Source: Ferribacterium limneticum
GTDB taxonomy: Bacteria; Pseudomonadota; Gammaproteobacteria; Burkholderiales; Rhodocyclaceae
Assembly: GCF_020510625.1 (NCBI RefSeq)
Contig: NZ_CP075191.1
Span: 2,084,001-2,148,000, forward strand
Direction: 5' to 3'
DNA length: 64,000 bases
The translations under genes were made by a program, and so were the position numbers. This document shows positions 54,002-63,462 of this stretch, in pieces. The first letter of the stretch is position 1. Every line of letters starts with the position of its first letter. Under the pieces are notes generated by a model. That model was given only the letters and a program-made list of their open reading frames with translations, had not been told where the DNA came from and ran no database searches.

Positions 54002-55561
54002 ATGGAAGAAATTCTTCGTCAGGCTCTGTCAATTCTCCGAGCAACATGGAAATACCGTCGCCTTGGCATGCTCGTCGCTTGGGTGGTCGGAGCTATTGCT
54101 GCCGGCATCGTAGTCAGGATGCCAGATCGCTATGAAGCATCAGCCCGCATATTTGTGGATACACAATCCATTCTTAAGCCGTTGATGTCAGGACTGACTG
54201 TTCAGCCGAACGTAGAACAGCAGGTAATGATGCTCAGTCGAACGCTGATTAGCCGACCCAATGTCGAAAAATTGATTCGAATGGCTGATCTCGATCTGAA
54301 AATTCAGGGAAAGCGAGAACAGGAAGCTCTGATTGACGAGTTAATGCGGACTCTGGCAATTCAAAGCCTGGGCCGCGACAACCTCTACACCATCGCCTAC
54401 CGTGATACCGACCCAGCCAAAGCGCAACGGGTAGTTCAGGCCCTGGTATCGATTTTTGTCGAGTCCAGCCTCGGTGACAAGCGCCAGGACAGTGACTCGG
54501 CCCTCAAGTTTATTGATGAACAAATTCGAAACTACGAGAAAAAGCTTGAAGATGCGGAAAATCGCCTGAAGGATTTCAAACTTCGTAACGTTGAGTTGAA
54601 TACCGGAGAAGGCAGAAGCGGCATTGATAAACTATCCGAACTCACCAATGTATTGAATAGCTCCAAGCTTGCACTTCGCGAAGCGGAAAATTCACGTGAC
54701 GCACTACGTCGGCAAATCATCGGTGAAGAGCCAGTGCTGCTACCTGAATCATCAAGCAGCGACTCAGGCATTTCATTGCCCGAAATTGATGGCCGACTGG
54801 ATGTACAAAAGCGCAATCTTGATAATTTACTGCAACGCTATACCGACCAGCATCCCGATGTCATCGGCGCACGTCGTCTAATCAAGGATATTGAAGAACA
54901 GAAGCGGCAGGAATTATTGGCACGCAAGAAATTCGCAGCAGCCAATCCGGGAGCATCGGTCAGCAACAATCCGGTGTACCAACAACTAAAGGTTTCGCTA
55001 GCTGAATCTGAAGCGAATGTTGCCTCTCTGCGCGCCCGTGTCAGCGAGTATGAAACACGTTACAAACGTACAACAGACATGCTCAAGTCGCAGCCGCAAC
55101 TTGAAGCGGAATATACCCAACTCAATCGTGACTACGATATCCACAAGAAAAACTATGAACAGTTGGTTACTCGTCGAGAGGCTGCCGAACTGTCCGGCGA
55201 CCTTGAATCAGCGGGTTCCGGTGCTGACTTCCGGCTGATAGACCCACCGCGGGCCTCATCAAAGCCTGTTGCTCCGAACCGGCTTTTGCTTCTTCCAGGC
55301 GGTCTTGTTCTGGCTTTAGCTGCAGGTTTGTTCGTAGCCTTCGCTGCCAGTCAGGTACGCCCGGTATTCTTCGATGGCAAGACCCTCCGAGAGGCAACTG
55401 GTCTGCCGTTACTTGGGACGGTTTCCCTGCTACCAAACCCTGCTCGAAAACAAAAGGAACGAGCCAGTCTGAAGAGATTTCTTATCGCCACGATTGGTCT
55501 TGTTTTCGCGTATGGCTTAGGCATCGCTGCGCTCTTTCTACTCACCCAACGTGCAGCCTGA
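54002..55561 (+). CDS. Chain-length determinant protein (TIGR03007 type, Wzz/GumC-like)
   Basis: A 519-aa polysaccharide co-polymerase of the exosortase-A system. One membrane helix near the N-terminus (LGMLVAWVVGAIAAGIVVRM) leads into a long periplasmic coiled-coil region (about 150-390, e.g. FIDEQIRNYEKKLEDAENRLKDFKLRNVEL). Then a Pro-rich DPPRASSKPVAPNRLLLLPGGLVLALAAGLFVAF helix and a last helix (FLIATIGLVFAYGLGIAALFLL) follow. It controls chain length and connects the export channel to the kinase encoded next, 10 bp downstream. Confidence 0.92.
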   Translation: MEEILRQALSILRATWKYRRLGMLVAWVVGAIAAGIVVRMPDRYEASARIFVDTQSILKPLMSGLTVQPNVEQQVMMLSRTLISRPNVEKLIRMADLDLKIQGKREQEALIDELMRTLAIQSLGRDNLYTIAYRDTDPAKAQRVVQALVSIFVESSLGDKRQDSDSALKFIDEQIRNYEKKLEDAENRLKDFKLRNVELNTGEGRSGIDKLSELTNVLNSSKLALREAENSRDALRRQIIGEEPVLLPESSSSDSGISLPEIDGRLDVQKRNLDNLLQRYTDQHPDVIGARRLIKDIEEQKRQELLARKKFAAANPGASVSNNPVYQQLKVSLAESEANVASLRARVSEYETRYKRTTDMLKSQPQLEAEYTQLNRDYDIHKKNYEQLVTRREAAELSGDLESAGSGADFRLIDPPRASSKPVAPNRLLLLPGGLVLALAAGLFVAFAASQVRPVFFDGKTLREATGLPLLGTVSLLPNPARKQKERASLKRFLIATIGLVFAYGLGIAALFLLTQRAA

Positions 55562-55570
55562 GGAATTCTG

Positions 55571-56536
55571 ATGAGTCTGATAGAACAAGCAGCCAAACGC
55601 CTGGAGCAACTACGCCAAGCTGGGGTTGAACTGCCCAATAGCGAGCCGGAAGGTCAACAACCCCCGCGCACCGTCCACAAACCTGAGCCAGCCTCGCCGG
55701 CAACTGCACAGGCACCAAGTTTGGCTCCAGCGACCCAGGCTGATTCCAGCACCCACAGTCCAGAGCACCCCTCGTCTGCTTCAGCCAAACGTATCGAGTT
55801 GAATCTGGAAGCCATCTCTGCATCTGGTTTGCTGGTCCCGAACGCAGCACGTAGTGAATTGGCGGATGAGTATCGTGTAATCAAACGGCCACTGATCGCA
55901 AATGCGATGGGACGTAACAGCACTACGATCGACTACGGCAATTTGATCATGGTGACAAGCGCGCTACCTGGCGAAGGAAAAAGCTTCTCCGCCATTAACC
56001 TCGCGATCAGTATTGCCATGGAACTCGACAATACAGTGATGCTGGTCGATGCCGATGTTGCCCGTCCATCAATACTCAACATGCTTGGGCTTGCCCCTGC
56101 CCCTGGCCTGCTGGATGTCGTCGACCGCGGCTCGGTGGATATCTCCGGGGTGCTATTACGTACCAACATTGACAAACTATCGATTCTGCCGAGTGGGACA
56201 CAACATCCAAGAGCCACTGAGTTGCTTGCCAGCGACGCAATGATCAAGCTCCTTGATGACATGTCCAGGCGCTACAGCGACCGGATCATCATATTTGACT
56301 CCCCTCCCCTATTGCTTACGACTGAGGCACGGGCATTGGCAACTCACATGGGGCAGATTGTCATTGTGGTCAATGCAGAGAACACGACTCAAGCAGCAGT
56401 GAAGGAAGCCGTTGCTACTATCGAAGCTTGTCCAGTCAAGATGATGCTACTCAATCAGGCACGGCAAGCAGGATCGGGCACATACGGGTATGGATATGGC
56501 TATGGGTACGGAAACAGGTACGGAAATGAGACATAA
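55571..56536 (+). CDS. Bacterial tyrosine (BY) kinase of the exosortase-A system
   Basis: A 321-aa cytoplasmic P-loop kinase (TIGR03018 type). N-terminal 100 residues are Pro/Ala/Ser-rich. The kinase core has Walker A in TSALPGEGKSFSAINLAISI, Walker A' in VMLVDADVARPSIL and Walker B in DRIIIFDSPPLLLTTEARAL. The C-terminal tail TYGYGYGYGYGNRYGNE holds six tyrosines, the usual autophosphorylation cluster. It would activate or regulate the chain-length protein encoded upstream. The repeated Tyr codons form a short tandem DNA repeat. Its end overlaps the next gene by 11 bp. Confidence 0.93.
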   Translation: MSLIEQAAKRLEQLRQAGVELPNSEPEGQQPPRTVHKPEPASPATAQAPSLAPATQADSSTHSPEHPSSASAKRIELNLEAISASGLLVPNAARSELADEYRVIKRPLIANAMGRNSTTIDYGNLIMVTSALPGEGKSFSAINLAISIAMELDNTVMLVDADVARPSILNMLGLAPAPGLLDVVDRGSVDISGVLLRTNIDKLSILPSGTQHPRATELLASDAMIKLLDDMSRRYSDRIIIFDSPPLLLTTEARALATHMGQIVIVVNAENTTQAAVKEAVATIEACPVKMMLLNQARQAGSGTYGYGYGYGYGNRYGNET

Positions 56537-58091
56537 GCTCTTCAGAATCTGTCGCCTCTCTAGCTTGATGCTGCTTGCAATGGGCAATGCACTGGCACAA
56601 CAAACTGCCATTGCTCCAAACCAGACATCAGAGCAGGACAAGTTACAAACAACACAGAATCCAGCCTGGATCATCAAGCCCCGCATTTCGCTGACTGAAA
56701 CCTGGACTGATAACGCCAACCTCAATCAAGGTACTAATTCGAAGCAAAGTGACTTGATCACCGAAGTCGCGCCAGGCATTCAAGTCCAAGCCAGAACTGC
56801 CCGCTTGAAAGGTTACCTTGACTATTCTCTGCGCGGCCAACAATACGCACAAAACACCAATTCAGCACGCACTCAAAACTCGTTGAATGCATTTGGAACG
56901 CTGGAAGCCATCGACAACTGGCTATTCCTTGACTTCAGTGGGGTAATTGCCCAGCAATCAGTCTCAGCATTTGGAACACAATCGACATCCAACACTGCAG
57001 TCAATAGCAATAGCACCGAAACCTCTACCTATCGACTATCTCCCTATGTTCGCGGCCAGTTTGGTGGTTTCACCGAATATCTGCTGCGCTATAACGCATC
57101 AACCACGCGATCCGATGCCAGTGCCGCCTCCGGGATCGATATTTCCCAACTGAGTGGCCAGTTAAAAGGCAGTACGCCGTTTCAACGCTTGAAATGGACG
57201 ATAGACGGCAATCAACAAACGACTGACTACAGCACCGGACGTACCACTGAAGCTGAAATTTACCGGGGCATGTTGACCTACTCGTTATTCCCGCAGTTTC
57301 GGGTATCCGCCAGCGGGGGCTGGGAGTCAAATAATTACGCATCTGCTGTACAAGAATCGCGCAGTACCCATGGATATGGTTTTGACTGGAATCCTACGGA
57401 GCGAACACAGTTTTCCGTCTTCAAGGAACGACGTTTCTTTGGTGACGGCCACAATATTTCGTTTAGCCACCGATTCCCGATGAGCAGTATCCAGTACACC
57501 AATAACCGTGACGTATCGGCACTGCCAGATCAGTTTGGATATGTTGGCAGAGGAAGGTTATACGACTTCTATTCCCAATTTGTCAGCACCATTGCCGATC
57601 CAACACAACGCGCCAACATGCTAAACGCATTGATTGCTGCCAATCCTTTTAACATCCCTGGAGCTAGCAGTTTTGTGTCCTCTCAAGCCAGCGTTCAGCG
57701 TCGACAGCAGCTTTCTTACGTAATTTATGGGGCCCGAAACTCATTAACCCTCATGGCCAACCGCAGTGAAAGCCAGTCATTACTCGCTACAAGCGTTGGC
57801 AATGATGATTTCTCCAAGAGCACCATAATTCGCCAAAGCGGACTCAGCGTGAATTTTGCCCACCGACTGAGCGAGATTTCCAATCTGAATTTGTTGTTAT
57901 CGCGGCAAGAAAGCACTGGCGGTACTGGCAGTTCATTGAAGGCGACAACCACAATGTATCAAGTGAATGTCTCGACAAAACTCGGTGCAAAAACCACAGG
58001 TTCCCTGAGCGTTCGTCGCTCGGAATTCGACAATTCGACAACCCCCTACACCGAGAATGCACTTATCGGTGTAGTTACTTACGTTTATTAA
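56526..58091 (+). CDS. PEP-CTERM-associated outer-membrane protein (TIGR03016 type)
   Basis: A 521-aa exported protein. Signal peptide LFRICRLSSLMLLAMGNALAQ, then a short linker and long beta-barrel-like sequence starting WIIKPRISLTETWTDNANLNQGTNSKQSDLITEVAPGIQVQA, the diagnostic start of this family. Repeated amphipathic strands run to the terminal GVVTYVY. ATG 56526 (MRHKLFRIC) is preferred over the upstream in-frame ATGs because it begins right before the signal peptide. Its role in the exosortase-A system is unknown; it may form an outer-membrane export pore. Confidence 0.9.
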   Translation: MRHKLFRICRLSSLMLLAMGNALAQQTAIAPNQTSEQDKLQTTQNPAWIIKPRISLTETWTDNANLNQGTNSKQSDLITEVAPGIQVQARTARLKGYLDYSLRGQQYAQNTNSARTQNSLNAFGTLEAIDNWLFLDFSGVIAQQSVSAFGTQSTSNTAVNSNSTETSTYRLSPYVRGQFGGFTEYLLRYNASTTRSDASAASGIDISQLSGQLKGSTPFQRLKWTIDGNQQTTDYSTGRTTEAEIYRGMLTYSLFPQFRVSASGGWESNNYASAVQESRSTHGYGFDWNPTERTQFSVFKERRFFGDGHNISFSHRFPMSSIQYTNNRDVSALPDQFGYVGRGRLYDFYSQFVSTIADPTQRANMLNALIAANPFNIPGASSFVSSQASVQRRQQLSYVIYGARNSLTLMANRSESQSLLATSVGNDDFSKSTIIRQSGLSVNFAHRLSEISNLNLLLSRQESTGGTGSSLKATTTMYQVNVSTKLGAKTTGSLSVRRSEFDNSTTPYTENALIGVVTYVY

Positions 58092-58095
58092 GCGC

Positions 58096-59190
58096 ATGTA
58101 CGAAGCGTTTTATGGCTTGAGCAGCAAGCCTTTCCAACTGAATCCAGACCCCTCCTTCTACTTCGGTAGCAAGCAGCATCGGCGCGCCGCGGCCTATCTT
58201 GAATATGGCCTGCACCAAAATGAGGGATTCATTGTCATCACCGGTGAAGTAGGCGCGGGAAAGACGACCATTGTCCGCGGCATGCTTGACAGCCTTGACC
58301 AGGACAAGGTGATTGCCGCCCATCTGGTCAGCACCCAGCTTGATGCCGACGATACGCTTCGCCTCGTTGGCGCCGCCTTCGGCTTGCGCACCAAGGATGT
58401 ATCGAAGGCTGACGTCCTGATGACCCTGGAGGCCTTCCTGATCAGCATGACCGGCAAGGGCAAGCGCTGCCTACTGGTTGTGGATGAGGCACAGAACCTG
58501 ACCCAGCGCGCGGTCGAAGAACTGCGCATGCTGTCGAATTTCCAATTTGGCAATCACGCGCTTCTGCAAAGTTTTCTCGTCGGCCAACCTGAATTTCGCC
58601 ATATTTTGCAGAGTCCGAATCTGATGCAATTCCGACAACGCGTCATTGCCGCCTGCCATATCGGACCACTCGATGTCGATGAAACAAAGTCTTACATCGA
58701 CCATCGTCTTAAGTGCGCCGGCGCCAACGAGAGCATCGTAATTTCTCCAGATGCACATGAGGCTATCTTCAAGGCCAGTAGTGGCATTCCAAGACGCATC
58801 AATTCAGTCTGCGACCGATTGTTGCTTTTTGGTTTCCTGAGCAACAAGAAAGAATTCAAGGCGGAAGATGTCGAGGAGGTCGCCAGGGAAATCTACGAAG
58901 AAACAATGGGAGGTTCCACATTTGTTTCCATTCCTAACGGATTGGGAGATGTTGGAAACAACCAGTTTTCTTCTCAATTTGCCTCGGCCGATGGTTCCAT
59001 TAGCGATCCTGGGCAATTCCTCGCATCGCTGAACGTTCAGCAGTTTGGCGATCGCTTGGCGCGCCTTGAGAGTGGCTTGATGCAACTTGAAAAAATCAAC
59101 AGCGCTACCCTTTCGCTACTCCAGCAAGTTATTGGCACTCGCCCCCAAACACCGACAGACATGGCCGAAAAAGAGAAAACAAATGCCTGA
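58096..59190 (+). CDS. XrtA-associated AAA ATPase (TIGR03015, ExeA-like)
   Basis: A 364-aa ATPase of the GspA/ExeA group: MYEAFYGLSSKPFQLNPDPSFYF start, Walker A TGEVGAGKTTIVRGML, Walker B CLLVVDEAQNLTQRAVEEL, sensor FLVGQPEFRHIL and Arg-finger area RQRVIAACHIGPLDVDETKSYIDHRL. The C-terminal about 90 residues are a linker and a coiled segment. In exosortase-A loci it may power or organise envelope assembly. It begins 4 bp after the OMP gene and overlaps wecB by 8 bp. Confidence 0.92.
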   Translation: MYEAFYGLSSKPFQLNPDPSFYFGSKQHRRAAAYLEYGLHQNEGFIVITGEVGAGKTTIVRGMLDSLDQDKVIAAHLVSTQLDADDTLRLVGAAFGLRTKDVSKADVLMTLEAFLISMTGKGKRCLLVVDEAQNLTQRAVEELRMLSNFQFGNHALLQSFLVGQPEFRHILQSPNLMQFRQRVIAACHIGPLDVDETKSYIDHRLKCAGANESIVISPDAHEAIFKASSGIPRRINSVCDRLLLFGFLSNKKEFKAEDVEEVAREIYEETMGGSTFVSIPNGLGDVGNNQFSSQFASADGSISDPGQFLASLNVQQFGDRLARLESGLMQLEKINSATLSLLQQVIGTRPQTPTDMAEKEKTNA

Positions 59191-60355
59191 TATTTGGCCA
59201 GCAGACTTGGGACCAGTCATTTGCGTCGTCGGCGCCCGCCCGAATTTCATGAAGATGGCGCCGATTCTTCGGGCCTTCTCCAATAATCAACCGGCCATTC
59301 CAACGTTGTTAGTTCATACCGGGCAACACTATGACCGGGATATGAACGACAAGTTATTTGAGGATCTGCAACTCCCTCATCCGGATATAAACCTTGAAGT
59401 TGGCTCCGGTACCCATGCGGTTCAAACTGCAGAAGTGATGCGCCGTTTCGAACCGGTGCTGGATGAAAAGAAACCTTCGTGCGTTCTGGTCGTTGGTGAT
59501 GTCAATTCAACGCTCGCCTGCACCCTTGTTGCGGTGAAAAAAGGGATTCCGGTGGTACATGTAGAAGCCGGACTGCGTAGCTATGACCGCGCAATGCCCG
59601 AAGAAATCAATCGCATCCTGACCGATCAGATTGCCGACATTCTCTACACTACCGAACGTAGCGCAACGGCCAACCTGACTCGCGAAGGTATCTCGGAAGA
59701 ACGTATTCGTTTTGTCGGCAATGTCATGATCGACTCTCTTCTGAGCAATCGCGAAAAGGCGCGCGATCCTCAAGAAACCCTTCGCACCTGCGGTGCCGAT
59801 CCTCAAGCAATCGCCAGCACGCAAGGTTTTGGTGTGGTAACGATGCACCGGCCATCAAACGTTGACCATCCGGAAGTGCTGCGCTCCCTGCTTGGGGTAT
59901 TAAAGGAAATATCCGAATCGCTACCGTTGGTTTTCGCGCTTCATCCGCGAACCAAAGGAAATATCGAGCGTTTCGGGTTAAGTGACCTAATTGACACGCC
60001 GCGCATGATCATGCTGCCCCCACAGGGCTATCTTGAAATACTTGGCCTGATGGCAAATGCGCGGATTGTACTGACCGACTCCGGCGGCTTGCAGGAAGAA
60101 ACCACTGCGCTTGGCGTGCCCTGTCTCACCATGCGCGAAAACACTGAACGCCCCATTACGGTCGATCAAGGAACCAACACCATGGTTGGCCGGGACATCG
60201 AAGCAATTCGCTCGCACACTCGTGAGACATTGGCGGGTCACGGCAAATCAGGCCGTGTCCCGGAATTGTGGGATGGTCTTGCTGCCGAGCGCATTGCCGC
60301 CGATCTCGGCGGATGGCTCATCGCTCGTCATCAATCCAAGCAGTCAATTCAGTGA
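59183..60355 (+). CDS. wecB: UDP-N-acetylglucosamine 2-epimerase (non-hydrolysing)
   Basis: A 390-aa enzyme that makes UDP-ManNAc from UDP-GlcNAc for the polysaccharide. Key pieces: VVGARPNFMKMAPIL, LLVHTGQHYDRDMNDKLFEDL, VLVVGDVNSTLACTLVAVKKGIPVVHVEAGLRSYDRAMPEEINRILTDQIAD, FVGNVMIDSLL, VTMHRPSNVD, LVFALHPRTKGN and LTDSGGLQEETTALGVPCLTMRENTERP. The active-site His and Glu residues are present. The ATG at 59183 overlaps the ATPase gene end by 8 bp. Confidence 0.94.
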   Translation: MPDIWPADLGPVICVVGARPNFMKMAPILRAFSNNQPAIPTLLVHTGQHYDRDMNDKLFEDLQLPHPDINLEVGSGTHAVQTAEVMRRFEPVLDEKKPSCVLVVGDVNSTLACTLVAVKKGIPVVHVEAGLRSYDRAMPEEINRILTDQIADILYTTERSATANLTREGISEERIRFVGNVMIDSLLSNREKARDPQETLRTCGADPQAIASTQGFGVVTMHRPSNVDHPEVLRSLLGVLKEISESLPLVFALHPRTKGNIERFGLSDLIDTPRMIMLPPQGYLEILGLMANARIVLTDSGGLQEETTALGVPCLTMRENTERPITVDQGTNTMVGRDIEAIRSHTRETLAGHGKSGRVPELWDGLAAERIAADLGGWLIARHQSKQSIQ

Positions 60356-60357
60356 CA

Positions 60358-61197
60358 ATGGCAGTCAACGTCGTCCGCAATGCTTTTACCATTGACGTTG
60401 AAGACTATTTTCAGGTTTCAGCATTCGCTCCGCACATTCCTCGTAGCGAATGGCCAGACCGTGAATGTCGTGTTGAGCGAAACGTCGACTGCATCCTGGC
60501 GATGCTTGATGAGCATGATACCAAGGCGACTTTCTTTACCCTTGGCTGGGTAGCCGAGCGCTATCCGAATCTCGTCCGGAGCATCGTTGACAACGGGCAC
60601 GAAGTTGCCAGCCACGGCTATGGCCATGAACGTGCCAGTGACCAGACGCCAGAAAATTTCTTCTCTGACATCAATCTGGCCAAGTTGCTGCTCGAAGACA
60701 TCACGGGGGTAAAAGTCAGCGGCTACCGCGCTCCCAGCTTTTCCATCGGGGAAAAGAACCTGTGGGCATTCGAGTGCCTTGAGCGAGCCGGTTACCGTTA
60801 CAGCTCCAGCGTCTATCCCATTCGCCATGACCATTACGGCATGCCAGATGCTCCAAGGCATGCGCATCAGATAGGCCAATTGCTAGAAATACCGCCAACT
60901 ACGTTACGCCTTCTGAGCCGAAACTGGCCAGCAAGCGGTGGCGGCTACTTTCGTCTGATGCCCTACAAACTCTCGTCCTGGATGATTCGTCGCGTCAATG
61001 AAATCGACCAATTGCCGGCGGTGTTTTACTTTCATCCTTGGGAGGTCGACCCGGGGCAGCCACGCATTGCTGGCATCAGCGCCAAAACACGCTTCCGTCA
61101 CTACCTGAATCTTCATCGCATGGAACTCCGTCTGCGTTGCCTCCTCAAGGACTTCTCGTGGGGCCGTATGGACGAGCTTTTTCTCGAAAAACCCTAA
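60358..61197 (+). CDS. XrtA-system polysaccharide deacetylase (NodB-like)
   Basis: A 279-aa carbohydrate esterase-4 deacetylase (TIGR03006 type). The NodB motifs are FTIDVEDYFQVSAF (catalytic Asp), DEHDTKATFFTLGWVAERYPN, VASHGYGHERASDQTP (metal His residues) and the GYRAPSFSIGEKNLWAFECLERAGYRYSSS segment with the catalytic Arg. The C-terminus VFYFHPWEVDPGQPRI gives the final catalytic His. It removes acetyl groups from the sugar chain. ATG 60358 lies 2 bp after the wecB stop. Confidence 0.93.
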   Translation: MAVNVVRNAFTIDVEDYFQVSAFAPHIPRSEWPDRECRVERNVDCILAMLDEHDTKATFFTLGWVAERYPNLVRSIVDNGHEVASHGYGHERASDQTPENFFSDINLAKLLLEDITGVKVSGYRAPSFSIGEKNLWAFECLERAGYRYSSSVYPIRHDHYGMPDAPRHAHQIGQLLEIPPTTLRLLSRNWPASGGGYFRLMPYKLSSWMIRRVNEIDQLPAVFYFHPWEVDPGQPRIAGISAKTRFRHYLNLHRMELRLRCLLKDFSWGRMDELFLEKP

Positions 61198-61200
61198 ACC

Positions 61201-62235
61201 ATGCAGATCAGGCAACTAAATCCTTCGGACAAGGAAGGCGCAGTACGCTGGGATGCTTTTGTTTATGCCTGCCCGGAAGCTACTTTTTTTCACCGTGCGG
61301 CATGGCAAGGCATTATTCGCGAGGTATTCAGACATCCCACCTGGTATCTCTATGCCGAAAAAAATGACGAAATCGTCGGTGTTCTGCCGCTGGCACAGAT
61401 CAATAGTCTTCTTTTTGGCAATTCCCTGACCTCCCTGCCCTTCGCTGTTTATGGGGGCGTTGTGGCCAGATATCCAGATGCCGTCGCCATGCTGGAGCAA
61501 GAAGCACAAAAGCTCGCCCAGGAACTCAAGGTAGACCACCTCGAATTCCGAAACATCACCCCACGCCACAGCGAATGGCCAACCCAGGATCTCTACGTGA
61601 CTTTCCGCAAAGAAATCCTGCCTGATGTCGAAGCCAATATGTTGGCCATTCCTCGCAAACAGCGTGCGATGGTCCGCAAAGGCATCAAAAACGGCTTAGT
61701 CAGCAACATTGACACTACCAGCGACAGATTTTTTGCCCTCTTTGCCGACAATGTCCACCGTCATGGCACCCCCGCCCTGCCAAAGCGCTACTTTGACTGT
61801 CTGCTCAAGGTTTTTGGAAACGATTGCGAAATTCTTACGGTGACAGGGCCAGACGGACAGATCTTAAGCAGCGTGCTTTCGTTTTATTTCCGCGATGAAG
61901 TCCTGCCTTATTACGCTGGCGATGACGAAGCGGCGCGCGACCTGGCTGCCAATGATTTCAAATACTGGGAACTGATGCGCCGTGCTTGCGAGCGTGGACT
62001 GAAGATTTTCGACTACGGGCGCAGCAAGGTGGGCACCGGCCCCTATGCATTCAAGAAAAACTGGGGCTTCGAACCACAGCCGCTGTCTTATGAGTATTGC
62101 CTGTACAAGCGCAACGATATTCCTCAGAACAACCCCAGCAATGCCAAGTACAAGTTGTTCATCGCAGCCTGGCGACGACTGCCCATCGGTCTCGCCAACC
62201 GGCTTGGCCCATACATCGTGCGCAACTTGGGCTGA
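61201..62235 (+). CDS. FemAB-family protein of the XrtA/PEP-CTERM system
   Basis: A 344-aa GNAT-like FemAB protein (TIGR03019 type). Recognisable parts: PEATFFHRAAWQGIIREVFRHPTWYLYAEKNDEIVGVLPLAQINSLLFGNSLTSLPFAVYGG, RKQRAMVRKGIKNGL, VHRHGTPALPKRYFDCLLKVFG, the acyl-CoA/aminoacyl-binding-like LPYYAGDDEAARDLAANDFKYWELMRRACERGLKIFDYGRSKVGTGPYAFKKNWGF. FemAB proteins transfer amino acids or acyl groups to peptide or sugar amines. In this locus it may modify deacetylated sugars; this is inference. Confidence 0.92.
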   Translation: MQIRQLNPSDKEGAVRWDAFVYACPEATFFHRAAWQGIIREVFRHPTWYLYAEKNDEIVGVLPLAQINSLLFGNSLTSLPFAVYGGVVARYPDAVAMLEQEAQKLAQELKVDHLEFRNITPRHSEWPTQDLYVTFRKEILPDVEANMLAIPRKQRAMVRKGIKNGLVSNIDTTSDRFFALFADNVHRHGTPALPKRYFDCLLKVFGNDCEILTVTGPDGQILSSVLSFYFRDEVLPYYAGDDEAARDLAANDFKYWELMRRACERGLKIFDYGRSKVGTGPYAFKKNWGFEPQPLSYEYCLYKRNDIPQNNPSNAKYKLFIAAWRRLPIGLANRLGPYIVRNLG

Positions 62236-62241
62236 GATCGA

Positions 62242-63462
62242 ATGGCCAATATTCTCTATCTGGTTCACCGACTGCCTTATCCTCCGAACAAGGGCGACAA
62301 GGTGCGTTCATACCATCTGCTCAAACACTTGGCCAAAGAGCACAACGTGTATCTCGGCACGTTCATTGATGATCCGGAAGATGAAGTTCACATTGAAACT
62401 GTGCGCAATCTGTGTACCGATCTGCATGTCGCTCGCCTTGAGCCGCGTTTCGCCAAAATTCGCAGCCTCAATGGTCTCCTCGCCGGAGAACCATTGACCC
62501 TTCGTTATTACCGCGATGCAGGCCTGCAGGCGTGGGTGGACAACACTTTCAAGTATCACAAGATCGATGCCGTCGTAATCTTCAGTTCGGCCATGGCGCA
62601 ATACATTGAGGATAAGCGCCGGGTTCCGGTACTGATCGATTTCGTCGACGTCGATTCGGCCAAATGGACGCAATATGCCGACAAACATCGCTGGCCCATG
62701 TCCTGGATCTATCGCCGTGAAGGCAAGTTGCTGCTTGCCTACGAACGCCTGATGGCAAACCTGGCGACCCGCTCCTTTTTTGTCACTGAGGCCGAGGTAG
62801 TGCTGTTCACGCGCTTGGCCCCGGAATGCCGGGTCCGTATCGATGCGATGTGCAATGGTGTCGATGCCGAGTTTTTCTCGCCAGATGTTGGACGAGAGAA
62901 TCCGTTTGGCGCCAACGAAACCTCCATCGTCTTTACCGGCGCAATGGACTATTGGCCGAACATCGATGCCGCCACCTGGTTCGTGAACGAAATACTGCCA
63001 AGCCTTAGGCAGCAGCGCCCTGAAATTCGCTTCTATATCGTTGGCCGTAGCCCAACGCCGGAAGTACTTGCACTGGCAGATGAACACGTCGTTGTTACCG
63101 GCACTGTGCCGGATGTTCGTCCCTATCTGCAGTACGCAGCTGTCGTCGTCGCACCGCTCCGTGTCGCCCGAGGCATTCAAAACAAGATTCTGGAAGCCAT
63201 GGCCATGGAGCGCCCCGTTATTGCCACGACGGAATGTGCCGCTGCCGTCGATGCCAAAATCGATGCAGAATTGCTCGCGGCGGCCACTGCCGGGGAGTTC
63301 ATTGCCCAAATCAACCGGCAACTGACCAACCCGGAAAACGCAACTACCATTGGTCAGGCCGCGCGTGCGCGGGTTGTTGCACGATACAGTTGGGATGCAC
63401 ACCTGAGCGGCATTGATCCCTATCTCAATTTTGCTGAACAACCAGAACCGTCATGCCCCTAG
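62242..63462 (+). CDS. GT4-type sugar transferase of the XrtA system (TIGR03087)
   Basis: A 406-aa glycosyltransferase. The N-terminus ILYLVHRLPYPPNKGDKVRSYHLLKHLAKEHNVYLGTFID is the TIGR03087 signature. The acceptor domain is followed by the nucleotide-sugar domain with IVFTGAMDYWPNIDAATWFVNEILPSL, FYIVGRSPTPEVLALADEHVVVTGTVPDVRPYL and the GT4 Glu motif RVARGIQNKILEAMAMERPVIAT. It adds a sugar during repeat-unit assembly on the cytoplasmic face. It overlaps the exosortase start by 10 bp. Confidence 0.93.
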   Translation: MANILYLVHRLPYPPNKGDKVRSYHLLKHLAKEHNVYLGTFIDDPEDEVHIETVRNLCTDLHVARLEPRFAKIRSLNGLLAGEPLTLRYYRDAGLQAWVDNTFKYHKIDAVVIFSSAMAQYIEDKRRVPVLIDFVDVDSAKWTQYADKHRWPMSWIYRREGKLLLAYERLMANLATRSFFVTEAEVVLFTRLAPECRVRIDAMCNGVDAEFFSPDVGRENPFGANETSIVFTGAMDYWPNIDAATWFVNEILPSLRQQRPEIRFYIVGRSPTPEVLALADEHVVVTGTVPDVRPYLQYAAVVVAPLRVARGIQNKILEAMAMERPVIATTECAAAVDAKIDAELLAAATAGEFIAQINRQLTNPENATTIGQAARARVVARYSWDAHLSGIDPYLNFAEQPEPSCP

